Shown one piece after another: positions 1 to 10,374 of a stretch of 64,000 bases of DNA. Numbering within the stretch: position 1 is the stretch's first letter; each line of letters opens with the position of its first letter. The stretch comes from Syngnathus acus (taxonomy: Eukaryota > Chordata > Actinopteri > Syngnathiformes > Syngnathidae), in assembly GCF_901709675.1 (NCBI RefSeq), contig NC_051098.1:16797464-16861463 (forward strand), read 5' to 3'. The notes beneath the pieces were generated by a model. That model ran no database searches and was not told the DNA's origin. It saw only the letters and a list, made by a program, of their open reading frames with translations. The position numbers and the translations under genes were made by a program.

Positions 1-203
1 CCGGGTAAAATTGGGCTATGCCACAAAAATGTGCTTTTTTGAAATCGATTCATCTGGAGAATTGCATGTCTTGTGTTTTTTTTTAGTTCTCACTGAAAAT
101 TGGTGCGAGCCGCAGTCCGGCTTCCGCAAATGATGGATATGAATGACGATGCCGAGTTGGATTGTTGCAATTGTTGAGCCCAATTGTTACCCCCCCCCCA
201 CAG

Positions 204-1364
204 CTGTCTCTTCAGGGCGGGCCGGACGTCGGCGGCGGCGGCGGCGCCGACAGCCCGGGCTCCTACAGCAAGTGGCCCGGCAGCCCCAACTCGCACAGCA
301 ACGACGACTTTGACGCCTGGAGCAGCTTCCGGCCTCGCACCAGCTCCAACGCCAGCACGGTCAGCGGGCGCCTCTCGCCCTTCATGCCCGAGGACGACCT
401 GGGCGAGGCGGAGGCGGCGCACATGGGCTACCCGGGCGCCCCGGGGGGGCCCAAGATGACCGCCACGCTGCCCAGCCTCAGCGAGATGACGGGCTCTTTG
501 GGACACGGCTCGGAGAACGTCATGGAGAACCTCTTGGACAATCTCAACTTGCTCTCGCCCAACAACTCTCAGGTGGGCGGAGGGGCGGGCACCCCCGGGT
601 CCTCTCAGTCCTCGCCCATGATGCAGCCCAGCCCGGGCTACCCTCCTTACAGCTCGCCCAGCATGCCGTCGCAGCCTCAGCAGGAGTACCGCAAGTGCGC
701 GTACGCTCCGGCGCCCATCAACGCTATGTCGCCCATGCAGAGCCTGGCCGACGGCAAGCCCGCCTTCGGGCCCGCCTACGGCCACGGCTCGGTACAGCTG
801 CCCGGGCTCCTCAAGGAGCTGCTCACGTCAGACGCAGACCAGCACGGAGACCTCTTGCCGTCAGTGGACGCGGCGGTGTCTCAGTCGAGCGGCTGCATGC
901 TGCCGCCGTACAGCGGCCAGCACGTGGCCAAACTGATGGCGAGGGCTCACCCTCACGGCCTGCCCCACGCCCACCCGCACGCCATGAACGGCCGCCTGCT
1001 CATGTCCCTCAACCACGGCGGCGGCGGCTCGGCCCCTCTGCCTTCAGCCAAGAACCAGATGCAGATGGCGTACGGCCTCCCGGGCCACCTGGGCGGCGGC
1101 GGCGGCATGGCGCCCGGCGGCTTCTGCCCCCTGAACACCAACGGATACGGACGGCTGGGCCTGGCGCCGCCCCCTCACCCGGAGAAGCTGCCCAGCGACC
1201 TGGACGACATGTCCATCGAGAAGTTTGAATTTGACATGGAGACCGTCCTCCATGAAACTCTGATGGACGGCGACTCGCTGGACTTCAACTTTGAGCCCAT
1301 GGCGACCCAGCAAGGCTTCCCCCACGGGGTCAAGACCACCACTCACAGCTGGGTGTCTGGCTAG
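204..1364 (+). CDS. foxo1: FOXO1 forkhead transcription factor, last coding exon (partial)
   Basis: This exon encodes the C-terminal 386 residues of FOXO1, a nuclear factor that Akt phosphorylation excludes from the nucleus. Visible landmarks are a block after the forkhead region (SPGSYSKWPGSPNSHSNDDF), the RPRTSS Akt site (330-347) followed by SGRLSP, MENLLDNLNLLS, the LKELL motif (810-824) and the C-terminal activation region (KLPSDLDDM, then MDGDSLDFNF), ending in KTTTHSWVSG. A His-rich insert (HPHGLPHAHPH) and Gly runs are lineage features. A pyrimidine tract ends in CAG at 201-203, and the following LSLQGG aligns with the human SLQSG region, so I start the exon at 204. A second AG at 214-215 is possible. 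The forkhead domain is not in the window. FOXO1 fits better than FOXO3 because of the ending and the cog6 neighbour; the a/b paralogue is not resolved. Confidence 0.93.
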   Translation: MSLQGGPDVGGGGGADSPGSYSKWPGSPNSHSNDDFDAWSSFRPRTSSNASTVSGRLSPFMPEDDLGEAEAAHMGYPGAPGGPKMTATLPSLSEMTGSLGHGSENVMENLLDNLNLLSPNNSQVGGGAGTPGSSQSSPMMQPSPGYPPYSSPSMPSQPQQEYRKCAYAPAPINAMSPMQSLADGKPAFGPAYGHGSVQLPGLLKELLTSDADQHGDLLPSVDAAVSQSSGCMLPPYSGQHVAKLMARAHPHGLPHAHPHAMNGRLLMSLNHGGGGSAPLPSAKNQMQMAYGLPGHLGGGGGMAPGGFCPLNTNGYGRLGLAPPPHPEKLPSDLDDMSIEKFEFDMETVLHETLMDGDSLDFNFEPMATQQGFPHGVKTTTHSWVSG

Positions 1365-2168
1365 GAAGGAAAGAAAAAAGTACAATCAATCTGACTGACT
1401 TTTGCTGGAAAATGTCTTGACCTTTAACATTCCTGTTGAATGGATGACTTGAAGTGGCAGGATGATTGATTGAGTGCCAAATTTGCCTTAACTAAGGAGC
1501 GTTTCTCGACACACAGCGTCTGTTGAATTTTCTGCAAAGGTTGAATCAAAGGCAACTGGACTTGGCGGTAGACTTCCCTTCTCGGTTCAACTTTCTCGGC
1601 CCTTTGTTCCAAAAGCTGTCCCTTGGTCTTGAACCACTTTTGGGTGCCTTCCATTCCACCTTTCCAGCACTGTGAATGCATGCGACTGACCAGCAGAACG
1701 TCATCAGCATAAAGAAGCCAGCCGCTCAAAGGCCAAAGATTTCTTCGTGTCCTTCTCTTGAATGAATGTACACAACGTTTGTTTGTTTGTTTGTTTGTGT
1801 GCGTGTCCAAAGCGGGGGCGGTGGCCTGGCTGGGCAATTGCGCTCCTCCGAGACCAATATCCTGGATGTCTCCAACACGCCTGATTGAAACGGTCAGCTC
1901 GTCATTTGATCATTCCAATCGGAGCAGGCGGACATCAAACGAGTCGAGGAGCCCGATCGGCCGCCCCCGCCCAGCTCCAAAGACTACGCCGCGTTTACAC
2001 AGCAAGCAAAAATCCAATCTGGCTCCAAGAGAAAACTGGATTCTTTTCTTTTTTAAATTACAAAATCATTTTTGTAGTTGTTGAGCCCTCGCCATCTCTT
2101 CATCGGACGCTTCTGCCTGTACATAGCTTAAGATTGTATATTAACATTACATATTTACTCAATTGTTT

Positions 2169-2395
2169 TATATATATATATATATATATATAGATATATA
2201 TATATATATATATATGAGTGACATAAATTATTGTGTTTAATATAGATTTATTCTAGTGCAAGACTTGCACTCAGATCCTTAATACCACAGAGGCCTATAT
2301 ACATATTTCTATATATATATAAAATTTTATATATATATATATATATATATAAAACATACATACACGCACACACACATATACATATGTATGTACAG

Positions 2396-2434
<39 letters not shown>
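2169..2434. repeat. TA and CA microsatellites in the foxo1 3'UTR
   Basis: Several (TA)n tracts (2169-2215, about 2313-2352, 2396-2410) lead into a (AC)12 tract at 2411-2434. They lie in transcribed sequence and can form hairpins in the mRNA. Confidence 0.9.
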
Positions 2435-3482
2435 TGCTCAAGTCCAGAAGAGACGGTCAGATCAGATCCTCTCTTTGCCGGTTGCCTCCGGACAGACAAG
2501 CGTGAGTGGTGGCAGCTTTTCTGCCGAGTCGTGGCGGCCTTTCTGCCGAGTCGTGGCGGCTTTTCCACCTCGTCACAAATTGGAGGTGGCCTTGACGACA
2601 GATGAAGCCGTCCCGCTGTTTGGTTTTGTGGCAGCGGTTTAAAGATACTGAACATTTCAAATGGGCTTGTTTTTTGTTGTTTCTTGATTAGTATTGAAAA
2701 GCCACCTTTAACAAAGCTGCTGTTTGGCTTTGTTGCCACATGTCGCCTTTCAAACATGGCCAAATTTGCCTTTTAGTGACATGTTCATATTCTTTTTTAA
2801 AAAATGTCGATTATCACATCTGGATATATAGAGACATATATCATGTATATATTTGTGCCGGTCACTCAAGTGAAAATGAATTGTTATTGAAATAATGGGT
2901 TTCAAACGAAAATTAGACAAACAAAAGCTGTAAATGATATTTTGACATTTAAAATGATTCAATCTATGCATTGTATTCCTTAATTTGATGTGGCTATTGT
3001 TATATTTGGTTCTGTCTTTTTATGACAGATATTTTATTGTAATATACATAGCGCTGTGTCGTCGTTTGTGTCGTTCTCGTCAATCGTCGGGGGGGGGGGA
3101 ATGAAGTTTACTTAGAGATGCAGTGATTTCCGTGCTAAACTTTTGTAAACTGACAATGTTGTTCTTGTATTTAGCTGGTCTTTTCACAACACGCAAAGCT
3201 AATTGTTATATTTACATTTCTATATTGAGACTTTACAATGCAAACAAACAAACCGGTCTGTCTGTCTGGCTTGTTGTTTTTTTGTAATTGTATGCATCAA
3301 AAACAAACAAGTGCACTTTTAAATACATTTTTATCAAGAGTGCAAAATGATAAGAGCTCCCAAGATATTTTCAAGTCCAACTTCTGTTACATTTAACTTA
3401 TATACCACAGACGTACGTGTGCTGTGTTGTTTGCAATCAACTACAGTATGTTACTTGTTCAATATCAATGTATTCAATCTTG

Positions 3483-3488
3483 AATAAA
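3483..3488 (+). terminator. foxo1: Polyadenylation signal of foxo1
   Basis: This is a canonical AATAAA at the end of the AT-rich UTR and about 320 bp before the minisatellite. A second AATAAA at 3613-3618 could serve as an alternative. Confidence 0.6.
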
Positions 3489-3810
3489 TGTACTTATGTG
3501 TTGAAGCTCTGCATTTGTTTGGATCATTTGAGAAGACGTGATGAATGTTCAAATGAAGTTTTTTCGACCAGGTGAAGCCGCTCAGCTCATCAAGACTCAA
3601 AACATTGCTGCAAATAAATACATTTTTATTGTAAAACAAATTCCAATCCAGCAAGTCAAAACAAAATGTATTCGTTTTAGTGTCAACTTTGAGGTCAGAC
3701 TTTGACGGGTCCGCCGACATTTCCAGGTCAAAGCGACTGGCTGGGATTTTTGCCGTCACAGGAGCCGTGTGGAAGTTGAACTTCCCACTTGTGGCGTCTG
3801 ATTTCTCCTC

Positions 3811-3980
3811 GCAGGCAGCCACGCAGGCAGGCAGGCAGGCAGCCATGCAGGCAGGCAGCCATGCAGGCAGGCAGCCATGCAGGCAGGCAGCCATGCAGGC
3901 AGGCAGCCATGCAGGCAGGCAGGCAGCCACGCAGGCAGGCAGGCGGGCGGGCAGACAGACAGACAGACAGGCGGGCAGGC
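3811..3980. repeat. GCAG-type minisatellite with a 16-bp unit
   Basis: About seven tandem copies of GCAGGCAGGCAGCCAT and close variants run into GGCGGGC and GACA repeats. Because the unit lacks stop codons, long open frames appear on both strands. They are low-complexity Ala/Cys/Leu or Gln/Ala/Gly strings and not genes. A sister array lies at 12964-13126. Confidence 0.92.
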
Positions 3981-4403
3981 GTGCGGGGGTGAGAGGCTCG
4001 TCACACGGGAGGGAGGAATGTGGGTGTGGACGCCCGCCAGAGCAGAGCCATATGCGATCCTTATGTTCAGCGACTGCGAACGAGGCCGAGTCAGGACACA
4101 GCGTGAGAACGCGCCGTGTCATTGAGGTCGCGTGTGAGACTCTTCCAATGTCTTTGTGACTCAAAGAGGGCACTCGAAGCACATGAAAGATGTTTTTCTT
4201 TTTCATTCCCTTGACTCAATATTTGTACCGCAAGCTTTGAGTTATTCATTCAAAATGCCAAACTTGTTGCAATGTGCATGTCAGGCCAGTAGTTGGTGAC
4301 GTCAAAGGTGAAGAAAGAACAAGAGTCAAAAGGATGAGAAAGTTGACCTATTCATAGTCGGTCTACATGCAATGCAGCATTATGTTAACAGTTCAATTTG
4401 ATC

Positions 4404-4411
4404 CACTAAAA
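4404..4411. repeat. Target-site duplication, left copy (CACTAAAA)
   Basis: These eight bases directly before the left terminal repeat of the hAT-like element are repeated exactly at 8340-8347. An 8-bp duplication is the insertion signature of the hAT superfamily. Confidence 0.85.
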
Positions 4412-4645
4412 CAGTGTTTCCCAACCAGTGTGGTGTGCCGCCGTGAGAGATGTTCAGCTGTGCCGTGGGAAATTGTCCAACATTAAATACCGAGCGCATC
4501 GTAAACAGGATCGCCAAACCACAGGTCAGTTAGCGCAAGGCCTGCTCAGCCACTTGCTAATCGTGCATGCGTGGCAAATCGGAGAATCTTGACATTTCAT
4601 GTTGTGGCATCGGCACATACTCACTTTATGTGTGTGTGTTGCTGT

Positions 4646-4975
4646 TAGTGTTGGCTCGTGAGTGAACGAGTCGTTCAAAAGAACGATTCTGTTTTCAGTG
4701 AACGAGAGTGAACGAATCACTTCCTAAAGTGATTCGTTCTTTTTTCAGTTCATATGACTTCAACCAGTAGGTGCCGGTCATGCGCATTGAAGCTGGTGCC
4801 ACCTCGCCGTAAATCAAAACGAAGAAGAAAATGACGTCACTTCCCGTTCACGAACAGCCGTGAATTGCATTTCCCGTTCACTAACTGAACGGATCTGAGT
4901 GAACGAGTCAGTGAGTGAGTGATTTACATTTCCAGTTCAGCGCGAGAACGGATCAGTGAGGGAACGAATCATGGC
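4646..4975. repeat. GTGAACGA/TCGTTC-rich palindromic block
   Basis: Repeated GTGAACGA and TCGTTCA words in both orientations give many short palindromes. It looks like a separate repeat nested in the hAT-like element. Its edges are not clear. Confidence 0.55.
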
Positions 4976-5849
4976 TTTCCCGTTCGCAAACGGGTCAATG
5001 CAGTTGACCGCCTTCCTTCCTTCCTTCCTTCCCTCCGTCCATCCCGTGCGTGCATCAACGGATCAGTCAGTGAAGGTGTTGCGGCTCCCTCCTGGCGTGA
5101 ACTATGGAAGCCAGAATGTCGATTGACGATTTGCCAAGGAAAGAAAGAAAGAACCACTCACTGCAACACCACTTCTTTTAGGCACGTTTTCTCCAAGCTA
5201 ACGGCTAACTTTATTGCATGAAGGGATGCGCCGTTATGCAACAACGGGGAGATGATGCTTCTCTTTGGGTCATCTTGATTTTATAACGCTTGTAGTAGTT
5301 TTTAAATAACGTGTATGCATATATACGCTATATAAATATTGTTATCCAATATATCTACTGCAATTTCACATTAGATTGCTGGTTTGAAATTTACTTTTAA
5401 TATTATTATTATTATTATTTTCAAATAAACATTTGTATGTTAAAACTTGTCTGGTGTTTTATTCCTTGTTTTTATTTTTTTGGGCATGAAAACAGATCTG
5501 ACGTTTGGTTAACTGCTTTATATGACAATATGTGTAGGTAAACCTCATGGATACTTCAATAGGTACACTACACGAGGTAAAATAAAATAAAAAAGAAGAA
5601 ATAAATAAAGGGTTAATTGCACAATAAAAGCACATTCGGGTGTATTCTCACACCTGGGATCGAACCAAGTTCTTACCGAGTAAGAGCCCGTGTCACTCAC
5701 AAGTCGGCTATTTCGACCCGGCAGTCATGGGTCGTCTGTACTGTTTTGTACTAGTGATGTGCATTCCAGTTCTCAAGTGAACTGAATCTTTAGAATCGGT
5801 TCACTAACCCTAACCTCCTGATTGGCTGTTTGATCTGTGACGTCACTCG

Positions 5850-7390
5850 GACACTCCATTAGGTACACCGCCATTTTCAAGTGTACCTAATAACAGGCCA
5901 CTTTATTAGGGAAATATCATGGTCAAAGGTCACAGGTGTCAAGCTCTAGTCCTTGGGGCCGCATTGCAACATGTTTTCCAAGATAATAACGTGGCCTGTT
6001 ATTAGGTACACTTGGAAATGGCGGTGTAACTAATGGAGTGTCCGTGTGATTCCCTCGTTAAGCGCACCTGCGGGAAAAGTTTTTGGTCACTTTCACGTTC
6101 GGCAGGAGCTAAAACTTTTCACGCAGGTGCGCTTAACGAGGGAATCACACGGACACTCCATTAGGTACACCGCCATTTTCAGGTGTACCTAATAACAGGC
6201 CACTTTATTAGGGAAATATCATGGTCAAAGGTCACAGGTGTCAAGCTCTAGTCCTCGGGGCCGCATTCCAACATGTTTTCCAAGATAATAAAGTGGCCAC
6301 TTTATTAGGGAAATATCATGGTCAAAGGTCACAGGTGTCAAGTCTAGTCCTTGGGGCCGCATTCCAACATGTTTTCCAAGATAATAATAATAATAAAGTG
6401 GCCTGTTATTAGGTACACTTGAAAATGGCGGTGTACCTAATGGAGTGTCCGTGTGATTCCCTCGTTAAGCGCACCTGCGTGAAAAGTTTTTGGTCACTTT
6501 CACGTTCTGCAGGAGCTAAAACTTTTCACGCAGGTGCGCTTAACGAGGGAATCACACGGACACTCCATTAGGTACACCGCCATTTTCAAGTGTGCCTAAT
6601 AACAGGCCACTTTATTAGGGGACTATCATGGTCAAAGGTCACAGGTGTGTCAAGCTCTAGTCCTCGGGGCCGCATTCCAACATGTTTTCCAAGATAATAA
6701 AGTGGCCACTTTATTAGGGAAATATCATGGGCAAAGGTCACAGGTGTCAGGTCTAGTCCTTGGGGCCGCATTCCAACATATTTTCCAAGATAATAATAAT
6801 AATAAAGTGGCCTGTTCTTAGGTACACTTGAAAATGGCGGTGTACCTAATGGAGTGTCCGTGTGATTCCCTCGTTAAGCGCACCTGCGTGAAAAGTTTTA
6901 GCTCCTGCAGAACGTGAAAGTGACCAAAAACTTTTCACGCAGGTGCGCTTAACGAGGGAATCACACGGACACTCCATTAGGTACACCGCCATTTCCAAGT
7001 GTACCTAATAACAGGCCACTTTATTATCTTGGAAAACATGTTGGAATGCGGCCCCGAGGAGTAGAGCTTGACACCTGTGACCTTTGACCATGATATTTCC
7101 CTAATAAAGTGGCCTGTTATTAGGTACACTTGAAAATGGCGGTGTACCTAATGGAGTGTCCGTGTGATTCCCTCGTTAAGTGCACCTGCGTGAAAAGTTT
7201 TAGCTCCTGCTGAACGTGAAAGGAGCTAAAACTTTTCACGCAGGTGCGCTTAACGAGGGTCACTTGGAAAATATGTTGGAACGCGGCCCCGAGGACTGGA
7301 GCTTGACACCTGTGACCTTTGACCATGATATTTCCCTAATAAAGTGGCCTGTTATTAGGTACACTTGAAAATGGCGGTGTACCTAATGGA
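5850..7390. repeat. Array of inverted-repeat units with interspersed hairpins
   Basis: The words CCATTAGGTACACCGCCATTTT and its reverse complement bracket units such as about 6152-6447. Between units lies a roughly 90-bp hairpin whose stem contains CGTTAAGCGCACCTGCG, seen four times (about 6053-6146, 6461-6550, 6870-6958 and 7170-7257). Spacing is near 408 bp except for the last, shortened unit. ACTTTATTAGG and TTAGGTACAC words resemble the ends of fish Tc1-like elements as I remember them. Confidence 0.75.
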
Positions 7391-7532
7391 GTGTCCGAGT
7401 GACGTCACAGATCAAACAGCCAATCAGGAGGTTAGGGTTAGTGAACCGATTCTAAAGATTCAGTTCACTGAAGAACTGGAATGCACATCACTAGTACAAA
7501 ACAGTGCAGAGGACCCTGTCGTGCCAGGTCGA

Positions 7533-7600
7533 AACAGCCGACTTGTGAGTGACACGGGCTCTTACTCGGTAAGAACTTGGTTCGATCCCAGGTGTGGGAA
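7533..7600 (+). repeat. tRNA-like segment in the right arm of the inverted repeat
   Basis: GGTTCGATCCC at 7579-7589 matches the RNA polymerase III B-box. The surrounding CTTGG and CCAGG form a five-pair T stem around a seven-base loop. The mirrored copy is at 5656-5666 on the minus strand. No full cloverleaf is visible, so this is a SINE-like or decayed tRNA-derived piece and not a tRNA gene. Confidence 0.45.
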
Positions 7601-8339
7601 TACACCTAAATGTGCTTTTATTGTGCAATTATCCCTTTATTTATTTATTCTTTTTTTTTTTTTTTTTTTTTACCTCGTGTAGTGTACCTATTGAATGTCC
7701 ATGAGGTTTACCTACACATAGTCATATAAAGCAGTTAACCAAATGTCAGATTTTTGTTTTCATGCCCAAAAAAATAAAAACAAGGAATAAAACACCAGAC
7801 AAGTTTTAACATAAATGTTTATTTGAAAATAATAATAATAATATTAAAAGAGCATGTAGTTCAACGGGAGAACCTGGATTGTTCATTTTTCACCAACGTA
7901 AAATACACAGTCAAGTCGAGACACCTCGACAGTGATAGGCACTCAGCCGCTGTCTTTAAAAGTGACTTTGTTCTTAATGTCGCAATATTTGATAGAGCTA
8001 GTCTAAAACAGTAAACAAAGCCATATTGATTCTTTCGAATTTTGATCACAATCACTTTCAATAGCTTATTCCTTACACTGTCTAAAACCTTTTTTCCCAA
8101 AACTGTCACTTTCATTTAAAAAAGAAATACGATTTAAAGAATATTTAGGATTTATTTGTATTCAATTATTCGACTCTCCATACATATCTAGGAATAGAAC
8201 GTTACGTCTTTTGTTGTAATATAACTGATTTTAATATAGAAGCTGGTGTAACACTTAACAGATTTTTGTTGGTGGTGTGCCTCGAGATTTTTTCCAATGA
8301 AAAGGTGTGCCGTGAATGAAAAAAGGTTGGGAAACACTG

Positions 8340-8347
8340 CACTAAAA
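8340..8347. repeat. Target-site duplication, right copy (CACTAAAA)
   Basis: This is an exact match to 4404-4411 and directly follows the CACTG end of the hAT-like element. Confidence 0.85.
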
Positions 8348-8417
8348 CAAATCTTTCCCTATTAAAACGAATAAAAGTGAAGCCGCTCGGTAAAATTCAC
8401 GGACAATGACACACAAG

Positions 8418-8468
<51 letters not shown>
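8418..8468. repeat. (AATC)n microsatellite
   Basis: About 12 perfect copies of the 4-bp unit lie 70 bp after the hAT-like element. Confidence 0.95.
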
Positions 8469-9853
8469 CAAATGCAGGCTTGGCTCTTACATCAAGGAGC
8501 AGGTTTTCGTATGATCACTATTGTTTTTTGAGCTTAATTAAATACATTTACTAGCTCTAAATGCTGATCCAAGAATGTGTCATGATGTCAACAACAATAG
8601 ACAAACAAGATGTGTATTGAATGCTACATGACACACCTCTGTGCGTGCGCGCGCGTGCGTGTGCGATGTGTGCGCGCGTGTGTTGTGTCTCCAGGGTGGT
8701 TCAAGTCTGACACAAATAAGTCTCAGAGAGACTTTGAGCCCCAAAGACACAGTTCCTGTCAGTATTGTTTACCAGCCTCACTTGTATTGTTGATATTGTT
8801 CATTCTTGTTGGTTTAGCTCTCATTTGCTATGGAGATTAGCTTATTAATAATGATGATCATTTGTATTGGTAACTATTCACAATGTTTGCGCAGCCATAG
8901 AAAAAGCAAGTTCACAGTGTAGGCTATGGGGACAAAAGTATTGCATACAACTTATGGTTCATCCGTTCATTGATAATCAAATATTTTTCATGTGCTTAAA
9001 AAGAACATGAAGAGTTGACAATCATGGAAGCTGCTTGCCATTTGAACATAACACGGTCTTGCGCTAACTTGAGCCCATCAAAGAAAAATGAACTGTGTCA
9101 AAGGCTGATGGCAGCAACTGGAGTGTTTTGGAAGCTGAGTCAGGAGAACAATAGCTTATGACATCATCACCCTCAAAAAAGGAACACGGCAACATGCAAA
9201 TGATCAGAGAATATTCGCATGAATCGTCAACATCGGTGGTCTGAATACGGAACCCTGAAGCACGCCATGAGGCTTTTTCAGTACATTCTCATTTACTGTC
9301 TTGTGTTTGTACTGCATACAGAGCTCATTTTTTGTTCACATATTATTGTGATTGTTTATTGGCGGCTTTAAACGAATCATGGAATTAAATTGTTAGGAAA
9401 ATGGACTTCTTACAATGATAATAAAACTCCTCATCAAGTTACAACTGTACTTCTCTGCCTTTCCCAGAGTCTTTTTTTCTGCTCAAATATCTGTACTTCT
9501 GCTCAAGTACAGAGAGAGCGTACTTTTGCCACCTCTGTTCCAAGAGCGGCGTGCCGAGCCCAACCGAACTGAGCTGAGGAGGGCGCGAGCGAGAGAGCAA
9601 GCTAAGGAGAAACAGATGGACTTCCACCGCTGTTATGTCACTTGGGAGGAGACGATCGGGCCGGAGCAGGCCGGAGCAGGCAGGGCGGCCGTTTGATTTG
9701 CGTCCTGACGTGACCTGCTGACATACATAAAAAAAAAAAACACAGCCCATCTGCACTGAATAGATATTGTTTCACCCTCAAGCACATACATGTGACTCCA
9801 GTGTGCCCCCCCCCCTCCCCACCCAGAAGCCAGGCAGGGTCTTCAAGTGACTA

Positions 9854-9892
9854 ATGTGTGTGTGTGTGTGTGTGTATGTGTGTGTGTGTGTG
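9854..9892. repeat. (TG)n microsatellite
   Basis: A dinucleotide tract with one TA interruption. Confidence 0.95.
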
Positions 9893-10330
9893 GTCCCTTC
9901 CAGGGGACTTCAATTACAAATCACAAATACCATTGAAAAGTGAGTGTCTGGAATGATTAGATGACAACATGAAAATCATCCAAACTCTATTTGCCACAAA
10001 ATAAAACAATCCGAGTACAAATGACACATTTGTATTACACAACGTTGACCTCGGAACGGCGAACTCGACAACCTGCCCTGGTCTCATGACTGCAAACAAT
10101 GCCAGGCCTTTTTGCAGCCCGGCGAAAAAATGTAAATGAAAACACACAAGCCGCAGGCCCCTTTTTTCTATGGCTCCGAGCTGTTACGACACGCACGGCC
10201 CTTCTATTTACGGCAGCCGGCTCGCCCTCGCTCCTATCCCGTCCGTGATTTATACCCAAAGCGGCCACGGTGAGGCTTTGCGGTGAGCTGCGACTGGCAC
10301 GCCACTTCTGCTATTTCCTCCGGCGAGATA

Positions 10331-10374
10331 GGAGAGGAGAGGAGAGGAGAGGAGAGGAGAGGAGAGGAGAGGAG
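10331..10374. repeat. (AGGAG)n microsatellite
   Basis: About nine copies of a purine-only pentanucleotide. Confidence 0.95.

Larger units (their letters stand above)
1365..3505 (+). other. foxo1: foxo1 3' untranslated region
   Basis: About 2.1 kb without a convincing coding frame follows the foxo1 stop codon and ends just after an AATAAA at 3483-3488. It is AT-rich and holds two perfect Pumilio-type sites, TGTACATA (2118-2125) and TGTATATA (2844-2851), plus long TA and CA repeats. Human FOXO1 has a further exon made only of 3'UTR. I could not tell whether an intron interrupts the UTR here. Confidence 0.7.
5394..7850. mobile_element. Long inverted-repeat (foldback) element nested in the hAT-like element
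   Basis: The sequence starting CTTTTAATATTATTATT at 5394 reappears as its reverse complement ending at 7850. The match runs with small changes for about 490 bp inward on each arm (about 5394-5885 against 7370-7850), through the words CTTGTCTGGTGTTTTATTCC, GGTAAACCTCATGGA, CGAACCAAGTTCTTACC, TAGTGATGTGCATTCCAGTT and GTGACGTCACTCGGACACTCC. The centre is an array of about 408-bp units. I found no coding frame and no clear target duplication. Confidence 0.8.
4412..8339. mobile_element. Non-autonomous hAT-like DNA transposon (3,928 bp)
   Basis: The element begins CAGTGTTTCCCAACC (4412-4426) and ends with its exact reverse complement (8325-8339), a 15-bp perfect terminal inverted repeat. Similarity continues inward less exactly, as GTGTGCC/GGCACAC. 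It is flanked by the perfect 8-bp duplication CACTAAAA. There is no transposase-like open frame inside, so it must have moved using an enzyme made elsewhere. Much of the interior is other repeats: a GTGAACGA-rich block (4646-4975) and a large inverted repeat (5394-7850). The CAG...CTG ends and 8-bp duplication place it in hAT; I cannot name the family. Confidence 0.85.

Noticed and set aside
90-785. 231-aa open frame antisense to foxo1
   Set aside because: It mirrors the GC-rich foxo1 exon, has no family resemblance and continues past the exon edge. It is a shadow frame.
3811-3980. Regular repeats that might suggest a CRISPR-like array
   Set aside because: Units are contiguous without unique spacers, and the DNA is from a vertebrate.
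3451-4206. 251-aa minus-strand open frame rich in LPACLPA-type repeats
   Set aside because: It is carried by the stop-free GCAG minisatellite. The flanking parts have no protein character.
4412-8339. Possibility that the element encodes its own transposase
   Set aside because: No frame longer than about 105 residues and no hAT catalytic or dimerisation motifs are visible.
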